A stretch of 64,000 nt of DNA from DASWJZ01 sp963792885 (GCA_963792885.1 CAWBXX010000003.1:62001-126000); one strand, 5' to 3'. Numbered from the stretch's first letter, positions 39,602 through 49,702 are shown. Translations and numbers: made by a program. The notes: generated from the letters alone by a model not told the origin.

Positions 39602-40798
39602 CTAAGCCACTTCGCCGCGGAGCCGCCGTGCGCGTCCGCCAGCTCCGTGCTCCGCCGCCTCGACCACGATCGCAGCCGCCTTGTCGCTCGGATGCGCACC
39701 GTCAGGCAGCGCCGTCAACTCCAGCATCCGGTCGAGCGCCCTCGCCTGCGCGCGCCGCTTGTCGCTGTCGGAGAGGAGCGCCAGCGTCTCTCGTGCGAGC
39801 ACGTCGGGCGAGCCGGCCTCGTCGAGGAACTCCGGGACCGCGTTCTCGCCGAGCACTAGGTTGGCAAGCACGATCGAGTGCACGCTGAGGAGCGGCTTCA
39901 AAAGACGCACGATCGGCTCAACGCGGTAGGCGACGACCATCGGGACGCCCGCGAGCCCGAGCTCCAGCGTCACGGTGCCGGACGCCGCAAGCGCCGCGTG
40001 CGCGCGCCGGAAGGCGGCGAACTTTTCCGCTTCGCCGAGCACGATCTCCGGTCGCACGGCCCATGCTGCAGAAAGCACGGCGATCTGATCGGCAAGGTGC
40101 GGCACCGCGGGCAGCAGAACCTCCACGCCTGGCCACTCTGCCGCGATCGCTGCCAGCGCCTCGCCGAAGGGCGCCATCAGCCGGTCGATCTCGGTGCGGC
40201 GGCTACCCGGAAGGATCAGCAGCACCGGCCGGTCCCCGAGTGGCGCGCGCTCGCCTGCGGCCGGCCGCAACTCGTCGAGCCGCTCGACCAGCGGATGCCC
40301 GACATAGGTGCACGGCGGGCCACCAAGCCGGCGATGCGCTTCGGGCTCGAACGGCAGCAGCGCCAGCACATGGTCGACGTAGCGCCTCATCCGTCGCGCA
40401 CGATAGGCGCGCCAGGCCCAGACGGACGGCGACACGTAATCTATGATGGGAAGCTCCGGTCGCCGCCGAGCCACCCGCCGCGCCACCGCGTGGGTCAGAT
40501 CGGGACTGTCGATGATGACGAGGACATCGGGCTCCGCGGCGAGCACGGAATCAACTGTCTGATGCACGCGGCGGACAATTCGCGGCAGGCGCGCGATCAC
40601 GGCGCCGAAACCCATCACGGCGACATCGGAGATGGGAAAGAGGCTCGCCATCCCGCGCGCTTGCATGCGCTCGCCCGCAAGGCCCATAATGCTGGCGTCG
40701 GGCCGCAGCCGCCGCAGCAAGTCAATCAGGCCCGCGCCGAGCTGGTCTCCAGATTCCTCGCCGACGACCAGCGCGACGTGGAGCGGCCGCTCAGCCAT
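39602..40798 (-). CDS. lpxB: Lipid-A-disaccharide synthase
   Basis: LpxB joins UDP-2,3-diacylglucosamine and lipid X to form the lipid A disaccharide at the cytoplasmic face of the membrane. The 398-residue frame is intact. Family blocks are VVGEESGDQLGAGLI, SPSVWAWR, LLPFEPE, YVGHPLVE, LLILPGSRRTEI and ASGTVTLELGLAGVPMVVAY. Its start overlaps the lpxI stop by 8 bp. It ends the rpsB-to-lpxB series on the minus strand. Confidence 0.97.
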   Translation of the reverse strand: MAERPLHVALVVGEESGDQLGAGLIDLLRRLRPDASIMGLAGERMQARGMASLFPISDVAVMGFGAVIARLPRIVRRVHQTVDSVLAAEPDVLVIIDSPDLTHAVARRVARRRPELPIIDYVSPSVWAWRAYRARRMRRYVDHVLALLPFEPEAHRRLGGPPCTYVGHPLVERLDELRPAAGERAPLGDRPVLLILPGSRRTEIDRLMAPFGEALAAIAAEWPGVEVLLPAVPHLADQIAVLSAAWAVRPEIVLGEAEKFAAFRRAHAALAASGTVTLELGLAGVPMVVAYRVEPIVRLLKPLLSVHSIVLANLVLGENAVPEFLDEAGSPDVLARETLALLSDSDKRRAQARALDRMLELTALPDGAHPSDKAAAIVVEAAEHGAGGRARRLRGEVA

Positions 40799-41648
40799 GC
40801 TTGGGCTTCGGCGCGTTCAGCCCGAAGAGGAAAAGACCCGCCTTGCGAAATGCCTCGAGCGTCTCCTCGCGACCGACGAGGATCGTCCTCCCCGCCTCCG
40901 CGGCAACTCCGTCAAGCCCGGCGCGCTTGGCATTGGCGGCGGTTGCCGGCCCGACAGTGGGCAGATCGTGGCGGCCGTCCTGGATTGGCTTCAGGCATTT
41001 CACCAGGACGCCGCCCGCACGCGTGATCCCGCCGGAGCGGCGGAGCAGCGCTACGCGTTCAAGCAGCGCATCTGTACCGCTTGCGTCTTCCAACGCGACG
41101 ACACGGCCGTCGACGGCAACGGCGCCTTGAGCGATGTCCTTTCTGCCGACCTCGCGCGCAGCCGCCTGCGCCACCGCGATATCCTCCTTTGAACGCGGCG
41201 TCAGCGAGCCAACGAGGCAGCCTTCTTCAAGCGCGAGATTAGGGGCCACGGCGAGCGGGCTGACCACGCGAATACCGTGCTCCTCGAAGAGACGGGCAAC
41301 GCCTGCAAGCACACTACCATCCCGCTCCATCATGAGGCGGAGAATCCGCGGGATGAGCTTCACGGCGCCGAAATCAGGACGGATCATGCGGTAGTCGGGG
41401 CGATGCAGAATCGAGCCAATCAACACGACCTCGTCACACCTGTTCTCCTCAAGAAGCCGCAGCATGCGTCCGATCTCGCCCCAGCGGATCGTATGGACCG
41501 GCACCGGGCCGAAGTCGGCCGGCTCCGCCTCACCGGCGAGTGCAAGAACGATCGCCGAACGGCCGCCTTGAAGCGCAGCCTTCGTCACAACGATGGGCAG
41601 CATGCCGTTGCCGGCGAGGATTGCGACGGGTCTCGCGGCTTCGCCCAT
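40791..41648 (-). CDS. lpxI: UDP-2,3-diacylglucosamine pyrophosphatase LpxI
   Basis: LpxI hydrolyses UDP-2,3-diacylglucosamine to lipid X, the step done by the unrelated LpxH in E. coli. The 285-residue frame is intact. Blocks seen are AILAGNGMLPI near the start, then IRPDFGAVKLIPRIL, RDIAQG-like GRKDIAQGAVAVDG and ALEDASGTDALLERV, all typical of the former DUF1009 family. Its ATG at 41648 follows lpxA by 5 bp, and its stop overlaps lpxB. Confidence 0.95.
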   Translation of the reverse strand: MGEAARPVAILAGNGMLPIVVTKAALQGGRSAIVLALAGEAEPADFGPVPVHTIRWGEIGRMLRLLEENRCDEVVLIGSILHRPDYRMIRPDFGAVKLIPRILRLMMERDGSVLAGVARLFEEHGIRVVSPLAVAPNLALEEGCLVGSLTPRSKEDIAVAQAAAREVGRKDIAQGAVAVDGRVVALEDASGTDALLERVALLRRSGGITRAGGVLVKCLKPIQDGRHDLPTVGPATAANAKRAGLDGVAAEAGRTILVGREETLEAFRKAGLFLFGLNAPKPKHG

Positions 41649-41653
41649 CGGCG

Positions 41654-42454
41654 CTACGCCGTGTTCCGGCTCCGCGGCGTGCAGATCGCGCGGTCGCCGC
41701 CGGCCCGGATGAAGTCGATGATCTTCTTGACGTTGTCGTCGCCGGCGAACTCCTCCTCGACGTCTGCCAAGCGCTCCTTGAGCGTGCCCTCCGGGCCGAA
41801 GAGCGTCCGATAGGCGCGTCGGAGCTGGTGGATCGCCTCGCGCGAGAACCCCCTCCGGCTGAGACCGACGATGTTGAGCCCGCCGAGCTCCGCACGGTTG
41901 CCGATCGCCGAGCCGAATGGAATGACGTCGTTCTCCACGCCCGACATGCCGCCGACGAATGCGCTCTCCCCGATGCGCACGAACTGATGGAGAGCGGAAA
42001 GGCCGCCGAGGATTGCGTAGTCGTCGATGGAGCAGTGCCCGCCGAGCGTGGCGTGATTGACCAGGATGACATGGTTCCCGATGTGGCAATCGTGCGCCAC
42101 ATGCGCACCGACGAGGATGAGGCAGTCGTTGCCGATCGACGTCAAAAGGCCACCGCCTTCGGTGCCGGGGTTTATGGTGACGTGCTCGCGGATAACGCAA
42201 TTCGCGCCGATCTCAAGCCGGCTCGCCTCTCCCTGGTATTTCCTGTCCTGCGGCGGAAGACCGACGCTCGCGAATGGGAATATCTCGGTGCCGGTGCCGA
42301 TCGTGGTCTGGCCACCGAGGACGACATGCGGGTGGATCTTCACGCCGTCGGCGAGTCGCACGCCGGCACCAACGATGGAATACGGGCCGACGCTGGTCGT
42401 TTCTGCCAGCTCCGCTCCCTTCTCGATGATCGCAGTCGAATGAACGTCGGCCAA
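41654..42454 (-). CDS. lpxA: UDP-N-acetylglucosamine acyltransferase
   Basis: LpxA transfers a 3-hydroxyacyl chain from ACP to UDP-GlcNAc, the first step of lipid A synthesis. The intact 266-residue protein has the left-handed beta-helix hexapeptide repeats (for example IGAGVRLADGVKIHPHVVLG-like turns). The catalytic His is in the CLILVGAHVAHDCHIG region. The C-terminal helical cap includes GLNIVGLSRRGFSREAI. The start lies 2 bp after the fabZ stop. Confidence 0.97.
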   Translation of the reverse strand: MADVHSTAIIEKGAELAETTSVGPYSIVGAGVRLADGVKIHPHVVLGGQTTIGTGTEIFPFASVGLPPQDRKYQGEASRLEIGANCVIREHVTINPGTEGGGLLTSIGNDCLILVGAHVAHDCHIGNHVILVNHATLGGHCSIDDYAILGGLSALHQFVRIGESAFVGGMSGVENDVIPFGSAIGNRAELGGLNIVGLSRRGFSREAIHQLRRAYRTLFGPEGTLKERLADVEEEFAGDDNVKKIIDFIRAGGDRAICTPRSRNTA

Positions 42455-42456
42455 GG

Positions 42457-42957
42457 TCAGCCGTCCACCAGCATCGCGCTCACTTCGGCCTCGGCCACCT
42501 TGACGCCCTCGACGCGCGCCTCCGCTGCGAAGCGCCAGATGTTGGTGCGGCGGCGAATCTTGCGGACGTGGTATTCGACAGTGTCGCCGGGGATGACGGG
42601 CTTGCGGAATTTTGCATTGTCGATGGTCATGAAATAGACGAGCCGCGGCGGGCCAGAGAGCGTCTGCGCTAGCACGCAGAGCGCGCCCGCCGTCTGCGCC
42701 ATACCTTCGATCAGAAGCACGCCGGGCATCACCGGGTGGCCGGGGAAGTGCCCGAGGAAATGCGGTTCGTTGAACGTTACATTCTTGATTCCAACACAGG
42801 AGTTGTCGCCGTCGATATCGCGTATCCGATCCACCATCAGGAACGGATAGCGATGCGGCAGCGCCTGCATGATCCTGTTGATGTCGGCCGCTTCGAGCGT
42901 CCTGATCTCATCCATCGGCGGTTCGCTCCCGGCGGGCCGGATGCCTTTCGTCCTCAC
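42457..42957 (-). CDS. fabZ: 3-hydroxyacyl-ACP dehydratase FabZ
   Basis: FabZ dehydrates 3-hydroxyacyl-ACP in fatty acid elongation, and here competes with LpxA and LpxD for the same substrates. The hot-dog fold shows LPHRYPFLMVDRI, the catalytic His in HFLGHFPGHPVMPGVL, and the Glu in LLIEGMAQTAGAL. The frame opens at a GTG (42957) overlapping the lpxD stop as GTGA; ATG 42915, where homology starts (DEIRTLEAADI), is an equally good start giving a 152-residue protein. Confidence 0.96.
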   Translation of the reverse strand: MRTKGIRPAGSEPPMDEIRTLEAADINRIMQALPHRYPFLMVDRIRDIDGDNSCVGIKNVTFNEPHFLGHFPGHPVMPGVLLIEGMAQTAGALCVLAQTLSGPPRLVYFMTIDNAKFRKPVIPGDTVEYHVRKIRRRTNIWRFAAEARVEGVKVAEAEVSAMLVDG

Positions 42958-43988
42958 TCGGCCCGTTCATTTTGCGCAAGTCTCCGCAGTGCAACCATCT
43001 CGCGGAACCATTCCTTTACGGGACGGGCAGGAACGCCGCCCCAGCGGGCGCCGGGGGGCACATCGTCATGCACCACGCTGACGGCCGCGATCTGTGCGCC
43101 GTCGCCGATCCTGACGTGCCCGTTGACGCCGCTCTGCCCGCCGATTGCGACGAAATCGCCGAGCCGGGCGGAGCCCGAGATGCCGACCTGCGCGACGATA
43201 AGGCAGTGCCGGCCGATTTCGACGTTATGGGCGATTTGCACCTGATTGTCGATCTTGGTGCCCTCGCCCACCACGGTGTCCCGGTTGGCCCCTCGGTCGA
43301 TCGTCGTATTGGCGCCGATCTCCACGTCGTCCTGGATGACGACCCGGCCGACCTGCCCGACTTTAAGGTGGCCGGCGGGTCCGGGTGCGAAACCGAAGCC
43401 GTCCTGGCCGATGCTGACCCCCGGATGGATGATCACGCGGTTGCCGATCAGCGCGTACTGGATCGTGGCATTGGCCCCAATCGAACAGTCTCGGCCGATC
43501 GCGACGGATTCGCCAATCACCGCGCCCGCCGCCACGACCGTTCCTCGGCCGATCTCTGCGTGCGCCCCGATGACGGCGCCGGGCTCGACCCTCACTTCCT
43601 CCTCCAGCCGCGCGTCCGGGTGGATTGTGCCTCGAAGCTCCGACCTCCCGAAAAAGCCTGATGGTCGCATCGCGCCCGGATAGGCAGCCGCAACGTAACG
43701 GCTGTAAGCGCGGTGAGGCTCCGTCGTCGCGAGCACCGCCACCGGCGGCGGCACGCGGTCCAGATACCGCTTCTGGCAGAGGCATGCCGTGGCGCGTGTG
43801 TTCGCCAGACGCTCTAGATATTTCGGATTGTCGAGAAAGCTCAGGTCGCCCGCGCCTGCCGCGTCAAGCGGCGCCGCTCCGACAATCTTCGTCGCCGGAT
43901 CGCCACGCACCAGCTCAGCGCCCACGAGATCGGCGACTTCGCCAAGGCTGAGCGGCGAAGGCAACGGGAAAAAGCGGGAGTCACGCAT
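42954..43988 (-). CDS. lpxD: UDP-3-O-acylglucosamine N-acyltransferase
   Basis: LpxD adds the N-linked 3-hydroxyacyl chain in lipid A synthesis. The start is set at ATG 43988, where homology begins (RDSRFFPLPSP), giving 344 residues. An N-terminal uridine-binding domain (LSFLDNPKYL) is followed by a long left-handed beta-helix of hexapeptide repeats. The catalytic His is in KIDNQVQIAHNVEIG. The C-terminus is a short helix (VKEWFREMVALRRL). It lies between bamA and fabZ. Confidence 0.96.
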   Translation of the reverse strand: MRDSRFFPLPSPLSLGEVADLVGAELVRGDPATKIVGAAPLDAAGAGDLSFLDNPKYLERLANTRATACLCQKRYLDRVPPPVAVLATTEPHRAYSRYVAAAYPGAMRPSGFFGRSELRGTIHPDARLEEEVRVEPGAVIGAHAEIGRGTVVAAGAVIGESVAIGRDCSIGANATIQYALIGNRVIIHPGVSIGQDGFGFAPGPAGHLKVGQVGRVVIQDDVEIGANTTIDRGANRDTVVGEGTKIDNQVQIAHNVEIGRHCLIVAQVGISGSARLGDFVAIGGQSGVNGHVRIGDGAQIAAVSVVHDDVPPGARWGGVPARPVKEWFREMVALRRLAQNERAE

Positions 43989-44032
43989 CGGAACGACCGT
44001 GTGAGCCGGCCGGGCGGCCGGCCCGCACACTA

Positions 44033-46363
44033 TCAGAAGCGCGTGCCGCCGCCGAACCGGAAGAACTGCTTCTTATCGTACCCTTCGGAGGTGATGACGT
44101 GGGCGAAGTCGGCCCGCAGCGGACCCAGCGGAGACGCCCAGAGAATCGAGCCGCCGACCGAGGAGCGGATGTCCGGTCCGTCGAGGATGGTCGATCCGGG
44201 ACCGACGACCGCGTCGGTATCGAAAAGCGTGCCGGCGTCTGCGAACACCGCGCCCTTGAACCCAAGCTCCTTGGGTAGCAGCGGGAACGGGAACTGAATC
44301 TCGGCCGTGCCGGCAACGAAAGCGGTGCCGCCGAGTGCATCGCCGGTCACCGAGTCGCGCGGGCCGAAGCCGGAGCTCTCGAAGCCACGCACTGTCTCGC
44401 CACCCTTGAAGAAGGAGTCGAGCAGACGAACCTTCTCTCCGATCCCGAAGATCTGGCCGCCCTGGACTTTGAGGAGGCCGACGATGTCGCGATCCGGCAG
44501 AAGCTCGCGATAGTAGGCGCCGGTGCCGGTCGTCTTCAGGTAAGTCACGTCGCCGCCAACGCCCGCGAACTCCTGCGTGACCTTGACGTAAACGCCGTCA
44601 CGCGGGTCGGTGCGGCTGTCGAGCGTGTCATAGATCAGCGAATAGAAGACGGAGGAGACCAGCGTCTGGCCCTTCGCCTGACAGATCGCCAATGAGACCG
44701 ACCCGTTGGCGCAGTCTGCTGCGTTAACCGAGATATCCTGCTGTTCGATGTTGTATCCCGTCTGAACCGTGAAGTCCTCGGTGATCGGGAACCCGAAGGT
44801 GAACCCACCGCCGGTCGACTTGTAGTCGTAGGAGCGGAAGCTGTTCTGGTCGTAGATACGGCGGAACACGTTTACGCCCGCCGAAATCCGACGCCCAAGG
44901 AAGTAGGGGTCGGTGAAGCTGACCTCGTAGTTCCGCGTACTGGAGCCGGCGCCGACAGCGACGCGAAGGTTGTAGCCGCGGCCGAGGAAGTTCTTCTCGT
45001 TGAGCGAGGCATCGCCAACAACGCCGTCAGAGCTCGAATATCCGACACCGAACGAAAGTTCGCCTGTCGGCTGCTCGACCACTGTCACCACGATGATCAC
45101 GCGATCATCCGCCGAGCCCGGCTCGGTCGTGACTTCCACGCTGGAGAAGTAGCCGAGACGCCGCAGGCGGCGCGTGGCGCGCTCAACGAGGACGCGGTTG
45201 AAGGCGTCGCCCTCGGCGAGGTCGAACTCGCGGCGGATGACATAGTCGCGCGTGCGAGTATTGCCACGGATCTCGATGCGCTCGACATAGACGCGCGGCC
45301 CCTCGTCGACGACGTAGGTGACGCCAATCGTCAGCGCCTCCGGATCACGGTCGATGCGCGGGCGTGCCTGCGCGAACGGATAGCCGTTTGCGGCGAGATA
45401 GAGCGTGATGTTCTCAAGCGACTTATCGACATTGTTGCTGGAGAAAACTTCGCCTTCGTCGGTGATCACCTGCCGTTTGAGCAGATTGGCGTCGACGCCC
45501 GGGATGGAGGAATCGATGTTGATCGCGCCGAAGCGGTAGCGCGGCCCCTCGTTCACCGTGAAGGCGATGAAGAATGTGTTCCGCTCTCGGTCGAGGTCGG
45601 CAACGGACGAAACCACCTGGAAGTCCGCATAGCCGCGGTCGAGATAGTAGGTGCGGAGCTTCTCCTCGTCGGAGGCAAGCTGATCCGGATCGTAGCTGTC
45701 GCCGCGACGGAGGAAGCTCAGGATCCCGGTCTGGCGCGTGGCGATGACGTTCCTGAGCCGCGCGTCGCTGAATGCTTGGTTGCCGATGAAGGTTATCCCC
45801 GATACCCCGGTCTTCGGGCCTTCGGTGATCACGAAGACCAGATTCACGCGGCCGTTGGAAAGCTGGATGGTCTGCGGATCGACTGAAGCCTGGAAGCGGC
45901 CCGAGCGGCGATAAAGCTCAAGAATCCGCGCAACGTCGTTCTGCACCTTGGCGCGCGTGAAGACACCGCGTGGCGCCGATTGCACGACGCCTGCAAGCTG
46001 GTCGTCCTTGAATTTCTTGTTTCCCTCGAAGGCGACCTCGTTGATGACCGCGTTCTCAACGACAGTCACGACCAACACCGAGCCCCTGACATCGATGTTC
46101 ACGTCAGCAAAAAGGCCCGTCTCGAACAGCGCCTTGAGCAATTCGTCGACGTCCTGGCTGGTGAAACTCTTGCCCGGGCGGATCAGGAGGTAAGCGCGGA
46201 TCGTGTCGGCATCGACGCGCTCGTTTCCGGTGACATTGATGCGGCTGACGACGGCCGCCTCGGCCTTGGAGGCATTGAAGGTCGCGCCCAGGATCGTCGC
46301 CGCGACGATTAACAGCGTCGCCAGGAAGCCCTGAAAGTTGCGCCGGCTTCGTGTTACTCGCAT
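44033..46363 (-). CDS. bamA: Outer membrane protein assembly factor BamA
   Basis: BamA is the Omp85 core of the beta-barrel insertion machine. The start is ATG 46363, giving a 776-residue precursor with a signal peptide (first ~36 residues, ending KAEA). Five POTRA repeats fill the N-terminal half, with the usual YLLIRPGKSFTSQDVDELLK opening. The barrel carries the conserved RGFESSGFGPRD loop. The last residue is Phe (GGGTRF), the outer-membrane sorting signal. It follows rseP after a 169-bp gap that holds a hairpin. Confidence 0.97.
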   Translation of the reverse strand: MRVTRSRRNFQGFLATLLIVAATILGATFNASKAEAAVVSRINVTGNERVDADTIRAYLLIRPGKSFTSQDVDELLKALFETGLFADVNIDVRGSVLVVTVVENAVINEVAFEGNKKFKDDQLAGVVQSAPRGVFTRAKVQNDVARILELYRRSGRFQASVDPQTIQLSNGRVNLVFVITEGPKTGVSGITFIGNQAFSDARLRNVIATRQTGILSFLRRGDSYDPDQLASDEEKLRTYYLDRGYADFQVVSSVADLDRERNTFFIAFTVNEGPRYRFGAINIDSSIPGVDANLLKRQVITDEGEVFSSNNVDKSLENITLYLAANGYPFAQARPRIDRDPEALTIGVTYVVDEGPRVYVERIEIRGNTRTRDYVIRREFDLAEGDAFNRVLVERATRRLRRLGYFSSVEVTTEPGSADDRVIIVVTVVEQPTGELSFGVGYSSSDGVVGDASLNEKNFLGRGYNLRVAVGAGSSTRNYEVSFTDPYFLGRRISAGVNVFRRIYDQNSFRSYDYKSTGGGFTFGFPITEDFTVQTGYNIEQQDISVNAADCANGSVSLAICQAKGQTLVSSVFYSLIYDTLDSRTDPRDGVYVKVTQEFAGVGGDVTYLKTTGTGAYYRELLPDRDIVGLLKVQGGQIFGIGEKVRLLDSFFKGGETVRGFESSGFGPRDSVTGDALGGTAFVAGTAEIQFPFPLLPKELGFKGAVFADAGTLFDTDAVVGPGSTILDGPDIRSSVGGSILWASPLGPLRADFAHVITSEGYDKKQFFRFGGGTRF

Positions 46364-46502
46364 GGGCGACTTTTTTCTGATCTTTCTGAGCACAAGAGCT
46401 TTCGAAAGGCACCGCCCGCAGCCGCGCCCTCCCAAGCTATTGCAAGGATTCGACACTGTTTCAATTGGACCGCCCCCCCGAGCGCACCCTTTTCTGACGC
46501 TA

Positions 46503-46520
46503 CGTTGCCTTTGGGCAACG
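46503..46520 (-). other. Hairpin between rseP and bamA
   Basis: CGTTGCC / GGCAACG forms a perfect 7-bp stem with a 4-nt loop, 13 nt past the rseP stop. The gap is 169 bp, the largest inside this gene series, so bamA probably has its own promoter here and the hairpin may reduce read-through. No U-tract is present. Confidence 0.45.
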
Positions 46521-46532
46521 TCCACTAAGTCA

Positions 46533-47673
46533 TTATGATCTCGCGAAAATTCCGGAAATGTTCGCGATGTCGTTGAAGGTCACAAATATGAATAGCATGA
46601 TGACGAGCGCAAAGCCGATGCGGAAGCCCAAATCTTGCACGCGTGGGCTGAGCGGACGGCCTCTGAGCCCCTCGATCGCGTAGAAGAACAAGTGCCCGCC
46701 ATCGAGCATCGGCACCGGGAAAAGATTGAAGAGCCCGATCGACACCGAGAGCACGGCGGAAAGATAGATCAAGCCCGGTATCCCACCGGAAGACACGACC
46801 GCGCCGGACACCTGCCCGATGCGAATCGGGCCGGAAAGCTGCTCGGCGCTTTCACGTCCGCGAAGGAGCCGCCCAATATAGGTCAGCGTGCGATCGACGA
46901 TGTTGGCGGTCTCGCGACCGCCCTCGATGATCGCCGTGAGCGGATCGTCGCGGCGGAATTCTCCGGCGGGACCGGTGATGCCGAGGACGCCGATTCGGTG
47001 CGTGCCGCCCAGGCGGTCGGGCATCTCCTGGCGCTCCGGGGTCGCCGTCAGCGTGACGTCTTGCCCGTCCCGGTCGACGATGATCTTCAAGAGGCTCGTC
47101 TGCGGCGAGCATGATGATGCCCTGCAGATCCATGAAGCTTTCGATGTGGTTGCCGTCGATGCTGACGATCCGGTCTCCCGGCTCGATTCCTGCCCGCTCG
47201 GCGGCGCTACCCGGCATCACGGTGTCGGCGATCGGCAGGATGTGCGGCCGGCCCACGAGGACGAAGAGTCCGGCGAAGACGAGCACCGCGAGAATGAAGT
47301 TCGATGCGGGCCCCGCCGCCACGACGAGGAAGCGCTTCCAGAGCGGCGAAAAATGGAAAAGCCCAGCGCGCTCCGACATCGGTGTCGCCGCCAGCGTCTC
47401 CGGGTCGGGAATGCTTGCGGCGTTGTCGTCGCCCTCGAACTTCACGTAGCCGCCGAGCGGGACCGCTGAGACCTTCCACCGCGTGCCGCGGCGATCGGTG
47501 TAGCCGAAGAGCTCGCGCCCGAAGCCGATCGAGAACGCCGCGACGCGGATGCCGCAAAGGCGAGCGACCAGGAAATGCCCCATCTCGTGCACGAACACGA
47601 CAGCCGTCAGCACGACAAGCGCCGGAAGGACGTTATCGAGAAGCACGCTTGGGAGATTGACGATAAAAGTCAT
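46533..47673 (-). CDS. rseP: RseP-type site-2 zinc metalloprotease (one frame break)
   Basis: An inner-membrane protease of about 380 residues that cleaves anti-sigma factors and leftover signal peptides within the membrane. Start ATG 47673. Zinc ligands H29 and H33 with catalytic E30 are in VHEMGHF, and the third ligand Asp lies in NLFPVPMLDGGHL. A PDZ domain sits between (PGSAAERAGIEPGDRIVSI). An extra base near 47095 splits the PDZ region. It is encoded 16 bp downstream of dxr. Confidence 0.95.
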
Positions 47674-47689
47674 TGGGCTCCTTGGAGCG

Positions 47690-48868
47690 TCATGCGGCGG
47701 CGGATCGGCGCTTGAGATCGGCCCGCGCAATGCTCCGGGCTATCGCATCAAGATCGAGCGCCTCTTCAATGGATGTCGGCTCCACCAGCAATCCCTCGGA
47801 TTCGGCTGCCGTCAAGGCGATTTCGACAATCTTGGGGATTTCGGTAAAGGCGACCCTCCCCCCGAGGAAGGCCTCGACCGCGATCTCGTTGGCGGCATTC
47901 AGCACGGTCGAGGCGCCGGATTGCCGCTTCAGGGCATCCATCGCGAGCCGAAGCGCAGGGAATCGCTCGGTGTCGGCACGCTCGAAATTGAGCTGCCCGA
48001 CCGCAGCGAGATCGAGCGTCGCCACCGGTTCCCCTACCCGCTCCGGCCAGTGCAGGCAGTAGCCGATCGGACGCCGCATGTCGGCCGCGCCGAGTTCCGC
48101 GTGGATTGAGCCGTCGCGGAAGGTGATGAGCGCGTGCACGACCGACTGCGGGTGGACGAGCACGTCGAGCGCTTCCGGCGCCAAGCCGAAGAGATGGTGC
48201 GCCTCGATCAGCTCGAGGCCCTTGTTCATCAGCGTCGCGGAGTCGACTGAGATCTTCGCGCCCATCGACCAGGTCGGATGCGCGACCGCTTGCTGCGGCG
48301 TCGCCTCGGCCAGCCGCTCCGCGGGCCAGGAGCGGAACGGGCCGCCGGACGCCGTCAGCGTATACGTGCGGATATCGGAAGGGCTGCGCTTGTCGAGGAG
48401 CTGGTAGAGCGCGTTGTGCTCTGAATCGACCGGGAGCACGCGCACGCCGTATTCGCGTGCCAGCGCCATGAAGGCAGTGCCCGCGCAGATGAGGCACTCC
48501 TTGTTGGCGAGCGCGATGTCGCTCCCGGCGCGGATCGCCGCTGCGGTGGCCTTGAGGCCCGCAGCGCCGACGATCGCCGAGAGCACGATGTCCACCTGCT
48601 CCGACGCGGCATCCTCTATTGCCGTAGGGCCGGCGGCGACCGCGATGCCGGACCCGAAGAGATCGTCGCGAAGCGCCTTGAGCCCGGTATCCTGCGCAAC
48701 GATGGCGCGGCGCGCACGCAGCCTTCGGGCTATCGCTCCAAGCTTCGCCGCGTTCGAATGCGCGGTGACGGTGTGAACTTCAAAACGGCCGTTCGCCCGC
48801 TCGATGACGTCGGCGGCGCTAGTTCCGATCGAGCCGGTCGCGCCGAGAAGCGTGATGCGGCGGCTCAC
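47690..48868 (-). CDS. dxr: 1-deoxy-D-xylulose 5-phosphate reductoisomerase
   Basis: Dxr (IspC) makes 2-C-methylerythritol 4-phosphate in the non-mevalonate isoprenoid pathway. The 392-residue frame is intact. The NADPH site is LLGATGSIGTSA (about residues 6-17). The metal and substrate residues lie in LPVDSEHNALYQLL, TASGGPFR, TWSMGAKISVDSATLMNKGLE and HPQSVVHALI. Its start overlaps the cdsA stop by four bases. Confidence 0.97.
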   Translation of the reverse strand: MSRRITLLGATGSIGTSAADVIERANGRFEVHTVTAHSNAAKLGAIARRLRARRAIVAQDTGLKALRDDLFGSGIAVAAGPTAIEDAASEQVDIVLSAIVGAAGLKATAAAIRAGSDIALANKECLICAGTAFMALAREYGVRVLPVDSEHNALYQLLDKRSPSDIRTYTLTASGGPFRSWPAERLAEATPQQAVAHPTWSMGAKISVDSATLMNKGLELIEAHHLFGLAPEALDVLVHPQSVVHALITFRDGSIHAELGAADMRRPIGYCLHWPERVGEPVATLDLAAVGQLNFERADTERFPALRLAMDALKRQSGASTVLNAANEIAVEAFLGGRVAFTEIPKIVEIALTAAESEGLLVEPTSIEEALDLDAIARSIARADLKRRSAAA

Positions 48869-49683
48869 AACCCGCCCTCCGCACCCGGAAGCATGAGGAT
48901 GCCGCCGCCCAATCCCAGCGCGGCAAGAAGCCAGGCGAGCGCGGCTGCTCCGAAAAGACCGTCCACGCGATCGAGCACGCCGCCGTGGCCAGGGATGATG
49001 GTGCCGGAATCCTTCACGCCGAACTTCCGCTTCACCGCGGACTCAAAGAGGTCGCCGGCCTGCGCCGCGATCGAAAGCGGCACGGCAAGCGCTGCCCCGG
49101 TGATGAAGCTGCCGATCCCCGAAAGCGCCACGACGAGGCCGCCGGCGACGAGAGCCGCAGCCGCTCCGCCGAGTGCGCCGGACCAAGTCTTCTTCGGCGA
49201 GACGCGCGGCCAGAGTTTCGGTCCGCCGATGCCGCGGCCGGCAAAATATGCGGCGATGTCGGTCGCCCAGACCACGACCAGGATGAAAAGGACTGCGGCC
49301 CAGCCGACCGGCGCTTCTGCCTGCCGGAGCAGCACGAGTCCCACGGACGGTACAGCGACATAGATAAGCCCGAGACCCGCCCAGCGCGGCGACCGCCAGC
49401 GAAGACCCGCGACGAGCGCCAGGAGCGTCGGCACTGCGAGGAGCCCGAGCGCCCACCGCCGGTCCACAAGCTGCAGCGCCAGGAGCCCGGCGGCCGCGAT
49501 CACAGCTGCCGCAGACCGCAACGGCAACTCCTTGACGCCGGCAATGCCGGTCCACTCCCAAAGGCCGATTGCGGCGACGAGAGCCACGAGCGCCGCGAAG
49601 GGAAGTCCCCCGGCGATCAGCGCCACCAAGGCGACCGGCGCCAGCACGGCGGCGGAGGCAACGCGCGTCTGAAGCTCGGTCAC
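48865..49683 (-). CDS. cdsA: Phosphatidate cytidylyltransferase
   Basis: CdsA makes CDP-diacylglycerol from CTP and phosphatidate at the inner membrane. The start is taken as GTG 49683, giving 272 residues with about eight membrane helices. The family signature is complete: SAVKRKFGVKDSGTIIPGHG followed by GVLDRVDG, and the cytoplasmic SPKKTWSGALGG block is present. It lies 19 bp downstream of uppS. A longer in-frame reading upstream overlaps uppS and is not supported. Confidence 0.95.
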   Translation of the reverse strand: MTELQTRVASAAVLAPVALVALIAGGLPFAALVALVAAIGLWEWTGIAGVKELPLRSAAAVIAAAGLLALQLVDRRWALGLLAVPTLLALVAGLRWRSPRWAGLGLIYVAVPSVGLVLLRQAEAPVGWAAVLFILVVVWATDIAAYFAGRGIGGPKLWPRVSPKKTWSGALGGAAAALVAGGLVVALSGIGSFITGAALAVPLSIAAQAGDLFESAVKRKFGVKDSGTIIPGHGGVLDRVDGLFGAAALAWLLAALGLGGGILMLPGAEGGL

Positions 49684-49702
49684 GACAGCGGCCCGCGCTC
49701 CA